A stretch of 64,000 nt of DNA from Bordetella flabilis (GCF_001676725.1 NZ_CP016172.1:2046001-2110000); one strand, 5' to 3'. Positions 1 to 9,167 are shown, counted from the stretch's first letter. Program-made: numbers and translations. Notes: generated by a model not told the origin, from the letters alone.

Positions 1-108
1 CGCGAACGCCAGCATGCCCAGCAGGCACAGCGCCGAGCTGATCCAGTGCCATTGGTGCAGCTTCTTCAGCCAATAGGCGCGGCGGCTTGGAGCAGGGCGG
101 GCAGTCAT
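1..108 (-). CDS. PepSY-associated transmembrane protein, N-terminal fragment
   Basis: Only the first 36 codons are in the window; the gene runs off the left edge. Translation from the ATG at 108 gives a basic N-terminus followed by [20 protein letters not shown], the characteristic opening of PepSY-associated transmembrane proteins (short cytoplasmic tail, HQWHW-like motif, first membrane helix). Such proteins are often encoded near TonB-dependent siderophore receptors and some are thought to act as inner-membrane ferric reductases; that role is family knowledge, not visible here. A good Fur-box-like sequence lies about 40 bp upstream, supporting iron regulation. No other start codon fits the family better. 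Confidence 0.72.
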   Translation of the reverse strand, partial: MTARPAPSRRAYWLKKLHQWHWISSALCLLGMLAFA

Positions 109-143
109 GTTCGGCAGTCGAAAAAGACGCCGAACATTAACAG

Positions 144-164
144 AAATGAGAATCTATATCAATT
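144..164 (-). promoter_or_regulatory. Putative Fur box upstream of the PepSY-protein gene
   Basis: The core TGAGAATCTATATCA matches the 7-1-7 Fur inverted repeat TGATAATNATTATCA at 11 of 14 informative positions. It lies in an AT-rich island within very GC-rich DNA, 36 bp upstream of the start codon at 108. Position and composition suggest iron-dependent repression of the leftward gene. Judged by eye only. Confidence 0.6.
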
Positions 165-298
165 GTGGGCGCTGACGGCACCCCGCGTTCAAGCGCGGGT
201 AATTGACGATGCCGCTGCAGAACGCGCTGAAGCATCGCGCTTTCATGCGTTCGGCAGCCGTGAAGTTCGCACTTCGCCATCGTCAACGAGGACCGATA

Positions 299-1270
299 TC
301 AGCGGCCTCCAATCACCTCCGGGTTCACCAGGTTGACAGGCTTGCCGGCGCAGAAGGCATTGATGTTGTCGAACGCCGTGCCGAAATAGGCTTCGTAGTT
401 GTCCCGCTCGACGAAGCCCAGGTGCGGCGTGCACAGCGCGTTGTCCAGATGCAGCAGCGGGTGGTCGGCGCCCAGCACGGGTTCGGATTCGAAGGTGTCG
501 ACGGCGGCGTAGCCCGGGCGGCCCTGCCGCAGCGCCACTTCCAGGGCGCCGGGCGCGATCAGTTCGGCGCGGCTCGTATTGACCAGCAGCGCATCCGGCT
601 TCATGCGCGCCAGGTCGTCGGCGCCGATGACGCCGCGCGTGGCCTGACCCAGCCGCAGGTGCAGGGTGACGACGTCGCTGTCCGCGAAGAAGGTCTCGCG
701 CGTGGGGGCGACATCGATACCGTCGGCGCGCGCGCGTGCGGTGGATTCGGGGCCGCCCCACACCCATACGCGCATGCCGAAGGCACGTCCGTAATCGACC
801 ACCTGGCGGCCGATGCGGCCATAGCTCCACACGCCCAGGCGCTGCCCGCGCAATTCCTGGCCGAGCGTGTGCTGCCATTGCCCGGCGCGCAGGCGATTCG
901 CTTCCGCCACCAGATGGCGGCGGCTGGCCAGCATCAGCGCCCAGGCCAGTTCGGCCGTGGCCGCGCCGGAACCCGAGCCCTCCGCCACCGCGACGCCGTG
1001 CGCGGTGCACGCGGCGATATCGATGTGCGGCGCCGTTTTGCCGATCTGGCTGACCAGGCGCAACCTGGGCAGGCGGCGCAGCAATTCCTCGCCCAGGCGG
1101 GTGCGTTCGCGCGTCAGCACGATGCAGTCGGCGTCCTGGAAACGCCGGGCAAGGGTGTCGATATCCTTGACCGTATCGTGAAAGATCGTGACGTCGTGCC
1201 CGGCAAGCCTGGCATAGCAGGCGAGCCCGCGCACGCAGTCCTGGTAGTCGTCCGGTATGGCGATATGCAT
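299..1270 (-). CDS. D-2-hydroxyacid dehydrogenase family protein
   Basis: 323 aa NAD-dependent D-isomer-specific 2-hydroxyacid dehydrogenase, cytosolic. The catalytic triad is visible: Arg234 in VNTSRAEL, Glu261/263 in DTFESEP and His283 in CTPHLGF. The Rossmann glycine motif is altered: residues 147-154 read VWSYGRIG, so the first glycine of GxGxxG is Ser149, while Gly151 and Gly154 remain. The start at 1270 is the only ATG giving a normal N-terminal substrate domain (MHIAIPDDYQD), although its ribosome binding site is weak. The gene follows a Bug-type receptor gene after 41 bp on the same strand, so the two are probably co-transcribed and the dehydrogenase may act on an imported organic acid. 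Its substrate cannot be assigned. Confidence 0.9.
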   Translation of the reverse strand: MHIAIPDDYQDCVRGLACYARLAGHDVTIFHDTVKDIDTLARRFQDADCIVLTRERTRLGEELLRRLPRLRLVSQIGKTAPHIDIAACTAHGVAVAEGSGSGAATAELAWALMLASRRHLVAEANRLRAGQWQHTLGQELRGQRLGVWSYGRIGRQVVDYGRAFGMRVWVWGGPESTARARADGIDVAPTRETFFADSDVVTLHLRLGQATRGVIGADDLARMKPDALLVNTSRAELIAPGALEVALRQGRPGYAAVDTFESEPVLGADHPLLHLDNALCTPHLGFVERDNYEAYFGTAFDNINAFCAGKPVNLVNPEVIGGR

Positions 1271-1311
1271 GGTGCGCTTACGCAAAAAGTGAGCGGCCTT
1301 GGCGGGGCCGG

Positions 1312-2307
1312 TTATCCGATGGAAATGTGCAGCCGGCCGATGGTCTGTTTCCATCCCACCAGGTCGTCGTGGATCAGCGTGGCGAACGCCGGCGGCGGCA
1401 TGCCCCCCGGATCGATGCCGACGGACGCAAGGTAGCGCTTGGCTTCGTCGCTGTTGAGCGCGTCGCGCACGGCGTCGTACAGGGCCTGCCTGGCGGGCGC
1501 GGGCGTGCCGGCCTTGACGAGGGCGCCGTACCAGGCATGGATATCGAAGCCGGGGTAGCCCGACGCGGCGATCGTCGGCACTTCCGGCAGGGCCCGCGCT
1601 CCCGCGGCAGGGGCCACCGCCAGCGCGCGCACCTTGCCGGCGCGCAGGTAGGGCAGCAAGGTCGGAACGTCGAGGAACATGAACTGCAGCCGGCCGGCCA
1701 GCAGATCGGTCAAGGCGGGCGCCGCGCCGCGGTAGGGGACGTGCGTCACGTCCAGGCCCGCGCGGTCGGCGAACAGCGCGCCCGCCAGGTGTGCGGACGT
1801 ACCGTTGCCCGAGGAGCCGTAACTCAGCGCGCCGGGCCGGGACTTCGCGGCCTTCACCAGATCGGCCAGCGTGTGCGCCGGATCGTCCTCCCGCACCACG
1901 AGAACATGGGGGATGAAGCCGACCACGGTGATCGGGTCGAAGTCCTTTTCCGCGTCGTAGGGCACCGACGACATCAGCGCCGGCGTGGTCACCAGCGTGA
2001 TGGACGAGAGCACCACCGTGGTCCCGTCCTCCGGCGCGCTGCTGACCGCATTCAAGGCCACGATCCCGCCGCCGCCCGGGCGGTTGTCCACGACCACCGA
2101 GCGCTTCAGCGACGGGCTCATGACCTTGCCGATCAGGCGGCCCAGACTGTCGACCGGCCCGCCGGGCGCGAAGGGCACGATCAGCCGCAAAGGCTTGTCG
2201 GGGAGCGCGGCAGGCGTGGCGGCCAGCGTGGCGCGCGATACCCAGGGCGCCGTCATCGCTGCGGCGGCGGCCGCCAGCAGGCGACGGCGTGATAGGGATG
2301 CGTTCAT
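1312..2307 (-). CDS. Bug-family (tripartite tricarboxylate) periplasmic solute receptor
   Basis: 331 aa periplasmic binding protein. The start at 2307 is preceded by a GGAGAC ribosome binding site and gives an N-terminus with consecutive arginines (SRRRLLAAAAAA), a hydrophobic segment and a likely cleavage near residue 30 (LAA). The mature protein has Bug/TctC hallmarks: KPLRLIVPFAPGGPVDSLGR, the VVVDNRPGGGG segment, and a late HVPYRGAAPAL motif. Bug receptors are greatly expanded in Bordetella and relatives and bind carboxylates or amides; no TctA/TctB membrane genes are adjacent, which is typical of orphan Bug genes. It heads a likely two-gene unit with the downstream hydroxyacid dehydrogenase. 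The ligand is unknown. Confidence 0.92.
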   Translation of the reverse strand: MNASLSRRRLLAAAAAAMTAPWVSRATLAATPAALPDKPLRLIVPFAPGGPVDSLGRLIGKVMSPSLKRSVVVDNRPGGGGIVALNAVSSAPEDGTTVVLSSITLVTTPALMSSVPYDAEKDFDPITVVGFIPHVLVVREDDPAHTLADLVKAAKSRPGALSYGSSGNGTSAHLAGALFADRAGLDVTHVPYRGAAPALTDLLAGRLQFMFLDVPTLLPYLRAGKVRALAVAPAAGARALPEVPTIAASGYPGFDIHAWYGALVKAGTPAPARQALYDAVRDALNSDEAKRYLASVGIDPGGMPPPAFATLIHDDLVGWKQTIGRLHISIG

Positions 2308-2471
2308 TCTTGTCTCCGTGGACGGAAGGGCGCGGCAGCACGCCGTGCCGCGCACGCGTGCCGGCGTGCGCGACCTGCGTCGCACCTTGGGCGTTGTGCG
2401 GGGCACGTGGCGGGGGCGTCGTGCGTTGTGCGGGCCAGTGTAGAGGAAGACCGGCGGCGGGCGCCGTGGGT

Positions 2472-2490
2472 ATTTCCATTGGGTGGAAAT
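2472..2490. promoter_or_regulatory. Palindrome in the Bug/nodI divergent promoter region
   Basis: ATTTCCA and TGGAAAT form a perfect 7-bp inverted repeat around a 5-bp centre in the divergent region between the Bug gene and the exporter genes. The geometry contains a T-N11-A core as used by LysR-type regulators. It may be an operator; no adjacent regulator gene is present. Confidence 0.35.
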
Positions 2491-2566
2491 GCTGGGGCGC
2501 CGTGCCCAGCAGGAAGACCGTGCATGCGTATGGGCGTGGCCGCGCCGCGCCCGCTAGAATGGGTGC

Positions 2567-3526
2567 ATGACGCTCGCGACGCCAACGACGGTTCCCGCTA
2601 CGCCCGATACGCTCGCCCTGCGCATCGAGGGGCTGCACAAACGCTACAACGGCCGCCCCATCGTGCAGGATCTTTCCTTTTTCCTGCGCCGTGGCGAATG
2701 CTATGGACTGCTGGGTCCGAACGGGGCCGGCAAGACCACGACGCTGCGCACCTTGCTGGGGCTTACGCCTTTCGATCGCGGCCATATCGATGTGCTCGGC
2801 CACCCGGTGCCCGCGCAGGCACGCATCGCCCGCATGGGCGTGGGCGTGGTCCCCCAGATGGATAACCTGGACCCCGATTTCACCGTGGCCGAGAACCTGC
2901 TCGTCTTCGGCCGCTATTTCGGGCTGCGCGATGCGCAGATCCGCGCCCGCATCCCGGCGCTGCTCGAATTCGCCGCGCTGACGGCGAAGGCGCAGGCGCG
3001 CATCACGGAGTTATCCGGCGGGATGAAGCGGCGGCTGACGCTGGCGCGCGCCATGATCAACGACCCCGATCTCATCGTGATGGACGAGCCCACCACCGGG
3101 CTGGACCCGCAGGCGCGCCATCTGATCTGGGAGCGCCTGAAGGCGCTGCTGGCGCGCGGCAAGACCATCCTGCTGACGACGCACTTCATGGACGAGGCGG
3201 AGCGGCTCTGCGATCGCCTGGGGGTGCTCGACCAGGGACGCATGATCGCCGAAGGCACGCCGCGTGCATTGATCGACCGGCACGTCGAGCCGCAGGTGGT
3301 GGAGGTCTACGGCGACGCGCTGCAGTCATGGCTGGACCGCCACCGCGCCACCCTGGCCGCGCGTGTCGAAGTCAGCGGCGAGACGGCATTCTGCTATACC
3401 GGCGATGCCGAGCCGATCGTCCGTACCCTGCGCGCCACGCCCGGATTGCGCTATCTGCACCGTCCGGCGAACCTGGAGGACCTGTTCCTGCGCCTGACCG
3501 GCCGCGATATGCGCGAGGACACCTAG
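2567..3526 (+). CDS. NodI-family ABC transporter ATP-binding protein
   Basis: 319 aa ATPase of a two-component ABC exporter. Walker A GPNGAGKT at 50-57, signature LSGGM at 149-153 and Walker B LIVMDEP at 169-175 are intact, followed by a C-terminal extension typical of NodI/DrrA-like ATPases. The permease partner starts 28 bp downstream. In rhizobia NodIJ exports lipochitooligosaccharides; outside rhizobia the pair is widespread and its cargo is undefined, so no substrate is claimed. A TAGAAT hexamer ends 6 nt before the ATG and no Shine-Dalgarno sequence is evident, so translation may be leaderless or start further inside. Confidence 0.92.
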   Translation: MTLATPTTVPATPDTLALRIEGLHKRYNGRPIVQDLSFFLRRGECYGLLGPNGAGKTTTLRTLLGLTPFDRGHIDVLGHPVPAQARIARMGVGVVPQMDNLDPDFTVAENLLVFGRYFGLRDAQIRARIPALLEFAALTAKAQARITELSGGMKRRLTLARAMINDPDLIVMDEPTTGLDPQARHLIWERLKALLARGKTILLTTHFMDEAERLCDRLGVLDQGRMIAEGTPRALIDRHVEPQVVEVYGDALQSWLDRHRATLAARVEVSGETAFCYTGDAEPIVRTLRATPGLRYLHRPANLEDLFLRLTGRDMREDT

Positions 3527-3554
3527 TGCCGGTCCACATTGGAAGGAATCCCAC

Positions 3555-4388
3555 ATGAGCGTCGACCCCGTCGCCTCCCAGGCTGCGGCCGTTCCGCCTG
3601 CCGCCGCGCGACCGCTGTGGCACTGGCCATGGCTGACCGCGCGCAGCTTCGCCGTCGTGCGGCGCAATTTCCTGGTGTGGCGCAAGACCGCGCTGACCAC
3701 GATATTGGGCGATGTGCTGGACCCGATGGTCGCGCTGCTCGCGCTGGGCTACGGACTGGGATCGATGCTGCCCGGCGTCGACGGCGTGCGGTATGTGACG
3801 TATCTGTCCGCCGGCTCGATCTGCGTGGGCGCGCTGTACGGGGCAACCTTCGAGGCGACTTACAACGCCTTTTCGCGCCTGCAGATCCAGCGCACCTGGG
3901 ATGCCATGCTCAATACGCCGCTGAGCCTGGACGACGTGGTGTGGGCCGAGATACTGTGGGCGGCCGCCAAGGCGATAAAGAGCGGCATCGCGATCCTGGT
4001 CGTGGTGGTGGCATTGGATATTTCGCGCGCGGCCACGTTGGCATGGGTGCCGCTGGTGCTGGTGCTCCTGGGCCTGGTGTTCGCCGGCATGGCCATGATC
4101 GTCAGCGCGCTGGCGCGGGGCTATGACTTCTTCATGTATTACTTCACCCTGGGCGTGACGCCCATGGTGTTCCTGTCCGGCGTGTTCTTTCCCGTATCCC
4201 AATTGCCGGCACCCCTGGTCGCCGTCATGCAGTGGTTGCCGCTGTCGCCCGCGGTGGACATCGTGCGGCCGCTGGTATTGGGCAAGGCACCGCCCGACCT
4301 GGGGTGGAATCTGCTTCAGCTGGGCGTCAGCGCGGTGTTGGCGATCTGGCTCGCGGCGGTGTTGATGCGGCGGCGTTTATTGCGATAA
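3555..4388 (+). CDS. NodJ-family ABC transporter permease
   Basis: 277 aa ABC-2-type membrane protein, partner of the preceding ATPase. About six hydrophobic segments are visible after an N-terminal cytoplasmic stretch, and the sequence SARSF-VVRRNFLVWRK-like plus the late segment GVTPMVFLSGVFFPVSQLP is typical of NodJ/ABC-2 permeases. The start at 3555 is preceded by GGAAGGAATCCC, a good ribosome binding site, 28 bp after the ATPase stop codon. It forms an exporter with the ATPase and is probably co-transcribed with it. Cargo unknown; drug or lipid-linked glycan export is possible for the family. Confidence 0.9.
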   Translation: MSVDPVASQAAAVPPAAARPLWHWPWLTARSFAVVRRNFLVWRKTALTTILGDVLDPMVALLALGYGLGSMLPGVDGVRYVTYLSAGSICVGALYGATFEATYNAFSRLQIQRTWDAMLNTPLSLDDVVWAEILWAAAKAIKSGIAILVVVVALDISRAATLAWVPLVLVLLGLVFAGMAMIVSALARGYDFFMYYFTLGVTPMVFLSGVFFPVSQLPAPLVAVMQWLPLSPAVDIVRPLVLGKAPPDLGWNLLQLGVSAVLAIWLAAVLMRRRLLR

Positions 4389-4424
4389 TCGGGCCTTTCT
4401 TTTCGCGCGCGCCGCGCCCCCATC

Positions 4425-4811
4425 ATGCTGCCCATGCTTGCCCCCCTGAACTTCATAGCGATCGGCATTGGCGCCGCGCTGGGCGCGTGGCTGCGCTGGC
4501 TGCTGGGCCTATCCCTCAATGCGGGCGGCTGGCCTTGGGGCACGCTCGCCGCCAATCTGGTGGGTGGATACCTGATCGGCGTGCTTGTCGCGCTGGTCGG
4601 TTCTCATCCGGACTGGCCGGCCTGGGTGAGGCTGGCATGCATTACCGGCTTTCTTGGCGGACTCACGACCTTTTCGACGTTCTCGGCCGAAACCGTGGCC
4701 TTCCTGGAAGAGGGCGCCGCCTGGACCGCGTTGGGCTACGCCGGGGTCAGCCTTGCGGGCTCGCTGCTGTTGACGGCAGCCGGCTTGTACACGGTCCGCG
4801 TGCTGCTGTAG
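4425..4811 (+). CDS. crcB: Fluoride ion channel CrcB
   Basis: 128 aa inner-membrane protein with four predicted helices. Family motifs are clear: GAALGAWLRW near residue 14, TLAANLVGGYLIG (the conserved Asn of the fluoride pore) and GFLGGLTTFSTFS (the Phe box and sodium-binding break). CrcB/Fluc dimers export cytoplasmic fluoride. It follows the exporter permease by 36 bp on the same strand, leaving no room for a fluoride riboswitch directly upstream. The ATG at 4425 is used; a second in-frame ATG nine bases later is an alternative. Confidence 0.95.
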   Translation: MLPMLAPLNFIAIGIGAALGAWLRWLLGLSLNAGGWPWGTLAANLVGGYLIGVLVALVGSHPDWPAWVRLACITGFLGGLTTFSTFSAETVAFLEEGAAWTALGYAGVSLAGSLLLTAAGLYTVRVLL

Positions 4812-4837
4812 CCGGCTCGCGCCATCACCCCGCCTCC

Positions 4838-6142
4838 TCAGCCCGCGCCCATGATCCATGCCGCGGCGCGCTGGCCGCTGCGCACCGCGCCTTCCAGCAC
4901 GCCGGGATAACCGGTATCGGTCCAGTCGCCGGCCAGCCCCAGCGTGCGCCACGGCGTGGCCTGGCCGGCACGCGGCAAGCCCGGGAGCGCCATGAAGGTC
5001 GCGCGCCTGTCGATCAGCAGGGTGGCGTCCAGCACCTCCGGCATGGGGGGCAAGCCGCCGCGCGCCGCCTGCTCGCGCAACTGCACCATCAACGCATCGA
5101 TGACCTGCTGCCGGTCGCGCGCAGCGAGGCTTGCCGCGGCGCTTGCGACGACGGCGATCTCGCCCGGTCCATCCGCGGCACCCGCGAGCCAGGCACGGTC
5201 GAATACCCACTGGCCGTCCTGTCCTTCGGCGGGATAGTCATGCAGCATCATCATCGGCTGCGGCAGCGGCCAGGGCTGCGCCAATCGCAGTGTCAGCGTG
5301 GCAATGGGGGAATGCGGTATATCGGCCAGTCCGGCGGCGAACTGGGCCGCCCGGCCCTGCGCCAGCACGCGCGCGGCGGCCGCGGGCGGCACGGCCAGCA
5401 CCGCTGCGTCGTAGCGCGTACCGTCGACCACGATGCCGCCATCGTCGGGATCCACGGCCCTGACGGCATGGCCATACCGCATGCGGCACGTCGCCGCGGC
5501 CGCATCCGGCCATAGCGCGGAAAGATCGACGCGGGGCACCAGGATGTCGGAGGCGGCGCGCCTGCCGGCCAGGCTGTCGCGCAGGACATGGGCGTAGAGC
5601 TGCGCGCAGGCCTGCCCCGGCGCCGTATTCAGGGCCGCCAGACAAAGCGGTTCCCACAGCAGTCGTATGACGCCGGCCGGTTGGCGCAGCCGGTCCAGCA
5701 GCCTGGCGACGGTCTCGCCGGCGGGCACGCGCCAGCGGTCCGCCCGCAGGCGCCGCATCAGCCGCAGTGCCGCGCGGCGGTCCCGCCACGCGAGCCCGCG
5801 GGCCGTCAGCAGGCCCCAGGCCGCATGCCAGGGCGCCGGCAGGCGCGGCGCCGCCAGGCGGAAGCCGCCATCCAGGCTGGCGAGGCGCAGGGGCAGGCGC
5901 GCCAGCAGGGTCTCGGGATCCCGGCCCAGCCGGCGCATCAAGGCCAGCGTATCGGCGTAGGCGCCCAGCAGGATGTGCTGGCCGTTATCCAGCGGTAGCG
6001 CGCCGCCTTCGCGCGGCACCCGGCGCGCCCGGCCGCCCGGCGTGCGGCCGGCCTCGTACACGGTGACCTCCCAGCCGGCATCGCGCAAGGCCACGGCGGC
6101 CGACAGGCCCGCCCAGCCGGCTCCGACGACGGCGGCTTTCAC
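4838..6142 (-). CDS. hpnE: Hydroxysqualene dehydroxylase HpnE
   Basis: 434 aa FAD-dependent enzyme that reduces hydroxysqualene to squalene, last step of the HpnCDE route. The N-terminus carries the dinucleotide motif AAVVGAGWAGLSAA, followed by YEAGRTPGGRAR and DNGQHILLGAY, all typical of HpnE; the C-terminus has the FAD-contact segment LAGDWTDTGYPGVLEGAV. I choose the GTG at 6142 because it places the Rossmann strand at the extreme N-terminus and overlaps the hpnD stop as GTGA, indicating translational coupling; a longer frame from 6202 exists but lacks family support. Third gene of the hpnC-hpnD-hpnE operon. Confidence 0.93.
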   Translation of the reverse strand: MKAAVVGAGWAGLSAAVALRDAGWEVTVYEAGRTPGGRARRVPREGGALPLDNGQHILLGAYADTLALMRRLGRDPETLLARLPLRLASLDGGFRLAAPRLPAPWHAAWGLLTARGLAWRDRRAALRLMRRLRADRWRVPAGETVARLLDRLRQPAGVIRLLWEPLCLAALNTAPGQACAQLYAHVLRDSLAGRRAASDILVPRVDLSALWPDAAAATCRMRYGHAVRAVDPDDGGIVVDGTRYDAAVLAVPPAAAARVLAQGRAAQFAAGLADIPHSPIATLTLRLAQPWPLPQPMMMLHDYPAEGQDGQWVFDRAWLAGAADGPGEIAVVASAAASLAARDRQQVIDALMVQLREQAARGGLPPMPEVLDATLLIDRRATFMALPGLPRAGQATPWRTLGLAGDWTDTGYPGVLEGAVRSGQRAAAWIMGAG

Positions 6143-7002
6143 CGTGACAGCCGCCGCACGAGCCCCCGTCCGCCGCTCACCCAGGTCTTCCAGGCCAGCC
6201 ATAGCTTGCGCACGGGCGTCAGGGAGATCCGCTGATGCAGCACCTGCCAGTCGTCACGCTCGATTTCGTCGAGCAGCGCGTGGTAGATGGCGGCCATCAT
6301 CAGGCCGGGACGCTGGGCCCGCCGATCGGCCTCGGGCAGGGCGGTCATGGCCTCCCGGTACAGTCCACGCGCCCGTTCAGCCTGGAAGGCCATCAAGGCG
6401 CTGAAGGCGGGGGAATACCTGCCGTCCAGGATGTCCGCCGCCTTGACGCCGAACTGCTGCAGCTCGTTGACCGGCAGGTAGATGCGGCCGCGGCGGGCGT
6501 CGTCGCCGACGTCGCGGATGATGTTGGTCATCTGGAAGGCGAGGCCCAGCTTTTCGGCATACTGGAGCGTGGCGGGATCGGTATGGCCGAAGATCGCAGC
6601 GGACATTTCACCGATGACGCCCGCCACGTGCCAGCAGTATTTGCGCAGCCCCGGCCAGTCCAGGTAGCGCGTCTGGTCGAGGTCCATTTCCATGCCGTCG
6701 ATGACGGCCAGGAGGCGCTCACGGGTGATGCCATATGCCTCCAGGTGGGGCGCCAGCGCGCGCGTGACGGGGTGGCTGGCCGCGCCGCCGTACATTTTGT
6801 CGACCTCGGTACGCCACCAGGCCAGCTTGATGCGCGCCACGGAGACATCGGTGCATTCGTCCACCACATCGTCGACCTCGCGCCCGAAGGCGTACAGCGC
6901 GGTGATGGCGCGCCGGCGCTCCGGCGGCAGGAAGAGGAAGGCGTAGTAGAAGCTGGACCCGCTCTTGGCGGCCTTGTCCTGGCAGTATTCGTCGGGAGTC
7001 AT
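6139..7002 (-). CDS. hpnD: Presqualene diphosphate synthase HpnD
   Basis: 287 aa trans-isoprenyl diphosphate synthase of the squalene/phytoene synthase family. It condenses two farnesyl diphosphates to presqualene diphosphate. First aspartate-rich motif EVDDVVDE at 42-49 and second motif from Asn160 (NIIRDVGDDARRGRIYLP) are intact. The start lies one base past the hpnC stop codon, and the end overlaps hpnE, so the three genes are one translationally linked operon. HpnD is distinguished from HpnC by the IRDVGDDARRGR signature. Confidence 0.95.
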   Translation of the reverse strand: MTPDEYCQDKAAKSGSSFYYAFLFLPPERRRAITALYAFGREVDDVVDECTDVSVARIKLAWWRTEVDKMYGGAASHPVTRALAPHLEAYGITRERLLAVIDGMEMDLDQTRYLDWPGLRKYCWHVAGVIGEMSAAIFGHTDPATLQYAEKLGLAFQMTNIIRDVGDDARRGRIYLPVNELQQFGVKAADILDGRYSPAFSALMAFQAERARGLYREAMTALPEADRRAQRPGLMMAAIYHALLDEIERDDWQVLHQRISLTPVRKLWLAWKTWVSGGRGLVRRLSR

Positions 7003-7003
7003 T

Positions 7004-7831
7004 TCAGGTGCAAGCGCGCCACAGCATGACGCCCCAATCCTTGGCGCCCAATTGAGGGCGGTTCATGAACACGTCATAGCGTGCCATTTCGATGCGTTCC
7101 AGTATACGCAGGCCGCCTTGGACCACCAGCCGCAATTCCAGGCCGATACGGCCGGGAAGGCGGCGGGCCAGCGGCGCGCCGCAGTTTAACAGCGCGCGGG
7201 TGGCTTCGATGCGCTCGGCCATCAGGGCCGTCCATTGCGGCGACAGGCGGCAGGCGGCGATGTCATCCTCCGTGACGCCATGGCGGCGCATCGCATCCAG
7301 CGGCAGGTAGATGCGGTCCTTGCGATGATCCACCCGGACGTCCTGCCAGAAATTGACCAACTGCAATCCGCTGCAGATGGCATCGGCGTCGCGCAGGTTG
7401 TCCGGCGTCACGGCGCCATACAGATGCAGCATCAGCCGTCCGACCGGATTGGCCGAACGCGCGCAGTAGTCCAGCAGAGCGGGCATGTCGGCATAGCGCT
7501 TGACGCTTACGTCCTGCTCGAAGGCGGACAGCAGATCGTAGAAGGGCGTGATCGGCAATTGATGCCGGGCGATGGTGGCCGCCAGGGGCTCGAAGATGGG
7601 CGCCAGCGCGGGCGCCGGCCCCGCATCGCTGCGCGCGCCGGAGGCGATCCAGTGCAACTGCGCCCGGTAGGCCGCCAATTGCTCCAGCCGCCAGGCGTCC
7701 TCCATGGCGCCTTCGTCGGCGATGTCGTCGGCGCTGCGGGCGAAACGATAAATGTCCGCGACGGCGCCGCGCAGGCGGCGCGGCAGCAGCAGGGAGGCGA
7801 CGGGGAAGTTCTCGTAGTGGTCGACGGCCAT
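7004..7831 (-). CDS. hpnC: Hydroxysqualene synthase HpnC
   Basis: 275 aa member of the squalene/phytoene synthase family that converts presqualene diphosphate to hydroxysqualene. Motifs: SADDIADE at 33-40 and NFWQDVRVDHRKDRIYLP from residue 160, the latter with the HpnC-type FWQDV variant. The ATG at 7831 (MAVDHYENFPVAS) matches the usual HpnC N-terminus; a longer frame begins at 7885 but adds Ala/Arg-rich residues. First gene of hpnCDE, transcribed divergently from alr across about 150 bp. No squalene-hopene cyclase gene is in the window, so the end product (hopanoid or squalene) cannot be told. Confidence 0.93.
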   Translation of the reverse strand: MAVDHYENFPVASLLLPRRLRGAVADIYRFARSADDIADEGAMEDAWRLEQLAAYRAQLHWIASGARSDAGPAPALAPIFEPLAATIARHQLPITPFYDLLSAFEQDVSVKRYADMPALLDYCARSANPVGRLMLHLYGAVTPDNLRDADAICSGLQLVNFWQDVRVDHRKDRIYLPLDAMRRHGVTEDDIAACRLSPQWTALMAERIEATRALLNCGAPLARRLPGRIGLELRLVVQGGLRILERIEMARYDVFMNRPQLGAKDWGVMLWRACT

Positions 7832-7981
7832 GGCAGGATGTCCCGCGGTCCGCGCCGCGCAGGCGCTCGGCCTTGCGCGCGGCATGTGTAGCGGGCGTTG
7901 ATGGGATCCCTATTTTAGAGGTGAGACGCCGGCCGGCCCGCGCGCACGATCGGGTAGACTTAGCGCCTCAGGATAGCCGCG

Positions 7982-9130
7982 ATGCCACGACCGATTTCCG
8001 TCACTATTTCCGTCTCCGCACTGGCGCACAATCTTGGCGTGGTGCGCCAACATCTGGATCAGGCCACCGCCGCCGGCGCCGCGCGATCGGCAGGCACGCC
8101 CCGGGTGCCGCCGTCGATCTGGGCCGTCATCAAGGCGCATGGCTACGGGCACGGCATCGAGCAGGCCATGCAGGGCTTCGCCCAGGCGGATGGCCTTGCC
8201 ATGCTCGATCTGGCCGAAGCCGCGCATTGCCGTGAATCGGGCTGGGGCAAGCCGCTCCTGCTGCTGGAAGGCTATTTCGAACCGGACGACCTGCATGTCG
8301 TCGATCGCCATCGCCTGACCACCGTCGTGCATTGCCAGCCCCAGCTCGACATGCTCGCCCGCTTCAGGCCGCAACATCCGCTGAATATCTTCCTCAAGCT
8401 CAACACGGGCATGAACCGCCTGGGATTCGAGCCGGGCGCCTATCGCCAGGCGTATCGCCACGCGCAGGAACTCCAGGCGCGCGGCGTGGTGGGCACGCTG
8501 GGCCGCATGACGCACTTCGCCAATGCGGACGGTCCGCAGGGCATCGCCGCGCAGCACGATGTGTTTCGACGTGTCGCCGGGGACCTGCCCGGCCCGGCCA
8601 GCGTGTGCAACTCCGCCGCGACCCTCCGCTATCCGGAAATCGCCGTGGCGGACAGCCCGGCGGCAAGCTGGGTGCGGCCGGGCATCTGCCTGTACGGCGC
8701 TTCGCCTTTCTTCGACACCGACGCGGCCTCCTTCGGCCTGCGTCCGGCCATGTCGCTGCGCTCGCGCATTATCGCGATCCAGGCCTTGCAGCCCGGCGAT
8801 ACCGTGGGCTACGGCAGTCTCTTCACCGCGCAGGCGCCGACCCGCGTCGGCGTCGTGGCGTGCGGCTATGCCGATGGCTATCCGCGCCATGCCGGCACGG
8901 GCACGCCGATTGTCGTGGAGGGCGTGCGCACGCGCGTGCTGGGCAGGGTGTCGATGGACATGCTGGCCGTGGACCTGACGCCCGTGCCGGACGCCAGCAT
9001 CGGCGCGCCGGTTTCGCTGTGGGGCGCGGACGGTCCGTCCGTCGACGAAGTCGCCCAGGCGGCCGGCACCATCGGCTACGAACTGCTCTGCGCGCTGGCG
9101 CCGCGCGTGCCGGTGCGCACGACGCCCTGA
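7982..9130 (+). CDS. alr: Alanine racemase (Alr/DadX family)
   Basis: 382 aa PLP-dependent enzyme interconverting L- and D-alanine for peptidoglycan, cytosolic. The PLP lysine is Lys51 in [11 protein letters not shown]; the family consensus is AVVKANAYGHG, so two residues next to the lysine differ. The second catalytic base Tyr277 lies in VGYGSLF, and [11 protein letters not shown] is the conserved C-terminal barrel-to-beta-domain segment. Length is normal for Alr/DadX. Whether this is the biosynthetic (Alr) or catabolic (DadX) form cannot be decided: no dadA lies beside it. It diverges from hpnC. Confidence 0.93.
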   Translation: MPRPISVTISVSALAHNLGVVRQHLDQATAAGAARSAGTPRVPPSIWAVIKAHGYGHGIEQAMQGFAQADGLAMLDLAEAAHCRESGWGKPLLLLEGYFEPDDLHVVDRHRLTTVVHCQPQLDMLARFRPQHPLNIFLKLNTGMNRLGFEPGAYRQAYRHAQELQARGVVGTLGRMTHFANADGPQGIAAQHDVFRRVAGDLPGPASVCNSAATLRYPEIAVADSPAASWVRPGICLYGASPFFDTDAASFGLRPAMSLRSRIIAIQALQPGDTVGYGSLFTAQAPTRVGVVACGYADGYPRHAGTGTPIVVEGVRTRVLGRVSMDMLAVDLTPVPDASIGAPVSLWGADGPSVDEVAQAAGTIGYELLCALAPRVPVRTTP

Positions 9131-9167
9131 AGCCCGCTTGCCGCCGTTGCCGACCCGTCCCGAGCGA

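Noticed and set aside
182..199. CCCGCG/CGCGGG hairpin downstream of the hydroxyacid dehydrogenase as its terminator.
   Set aside because: Short 6-bp stem and no T-run in the direction of transcription.
4389..4424. Fluoride riboswitch upstream of crcB.
   Set aside because: Only 36 bases separate crcB from the preceding gene, too short for the aptamer, and no matching conserved sequence was seen.
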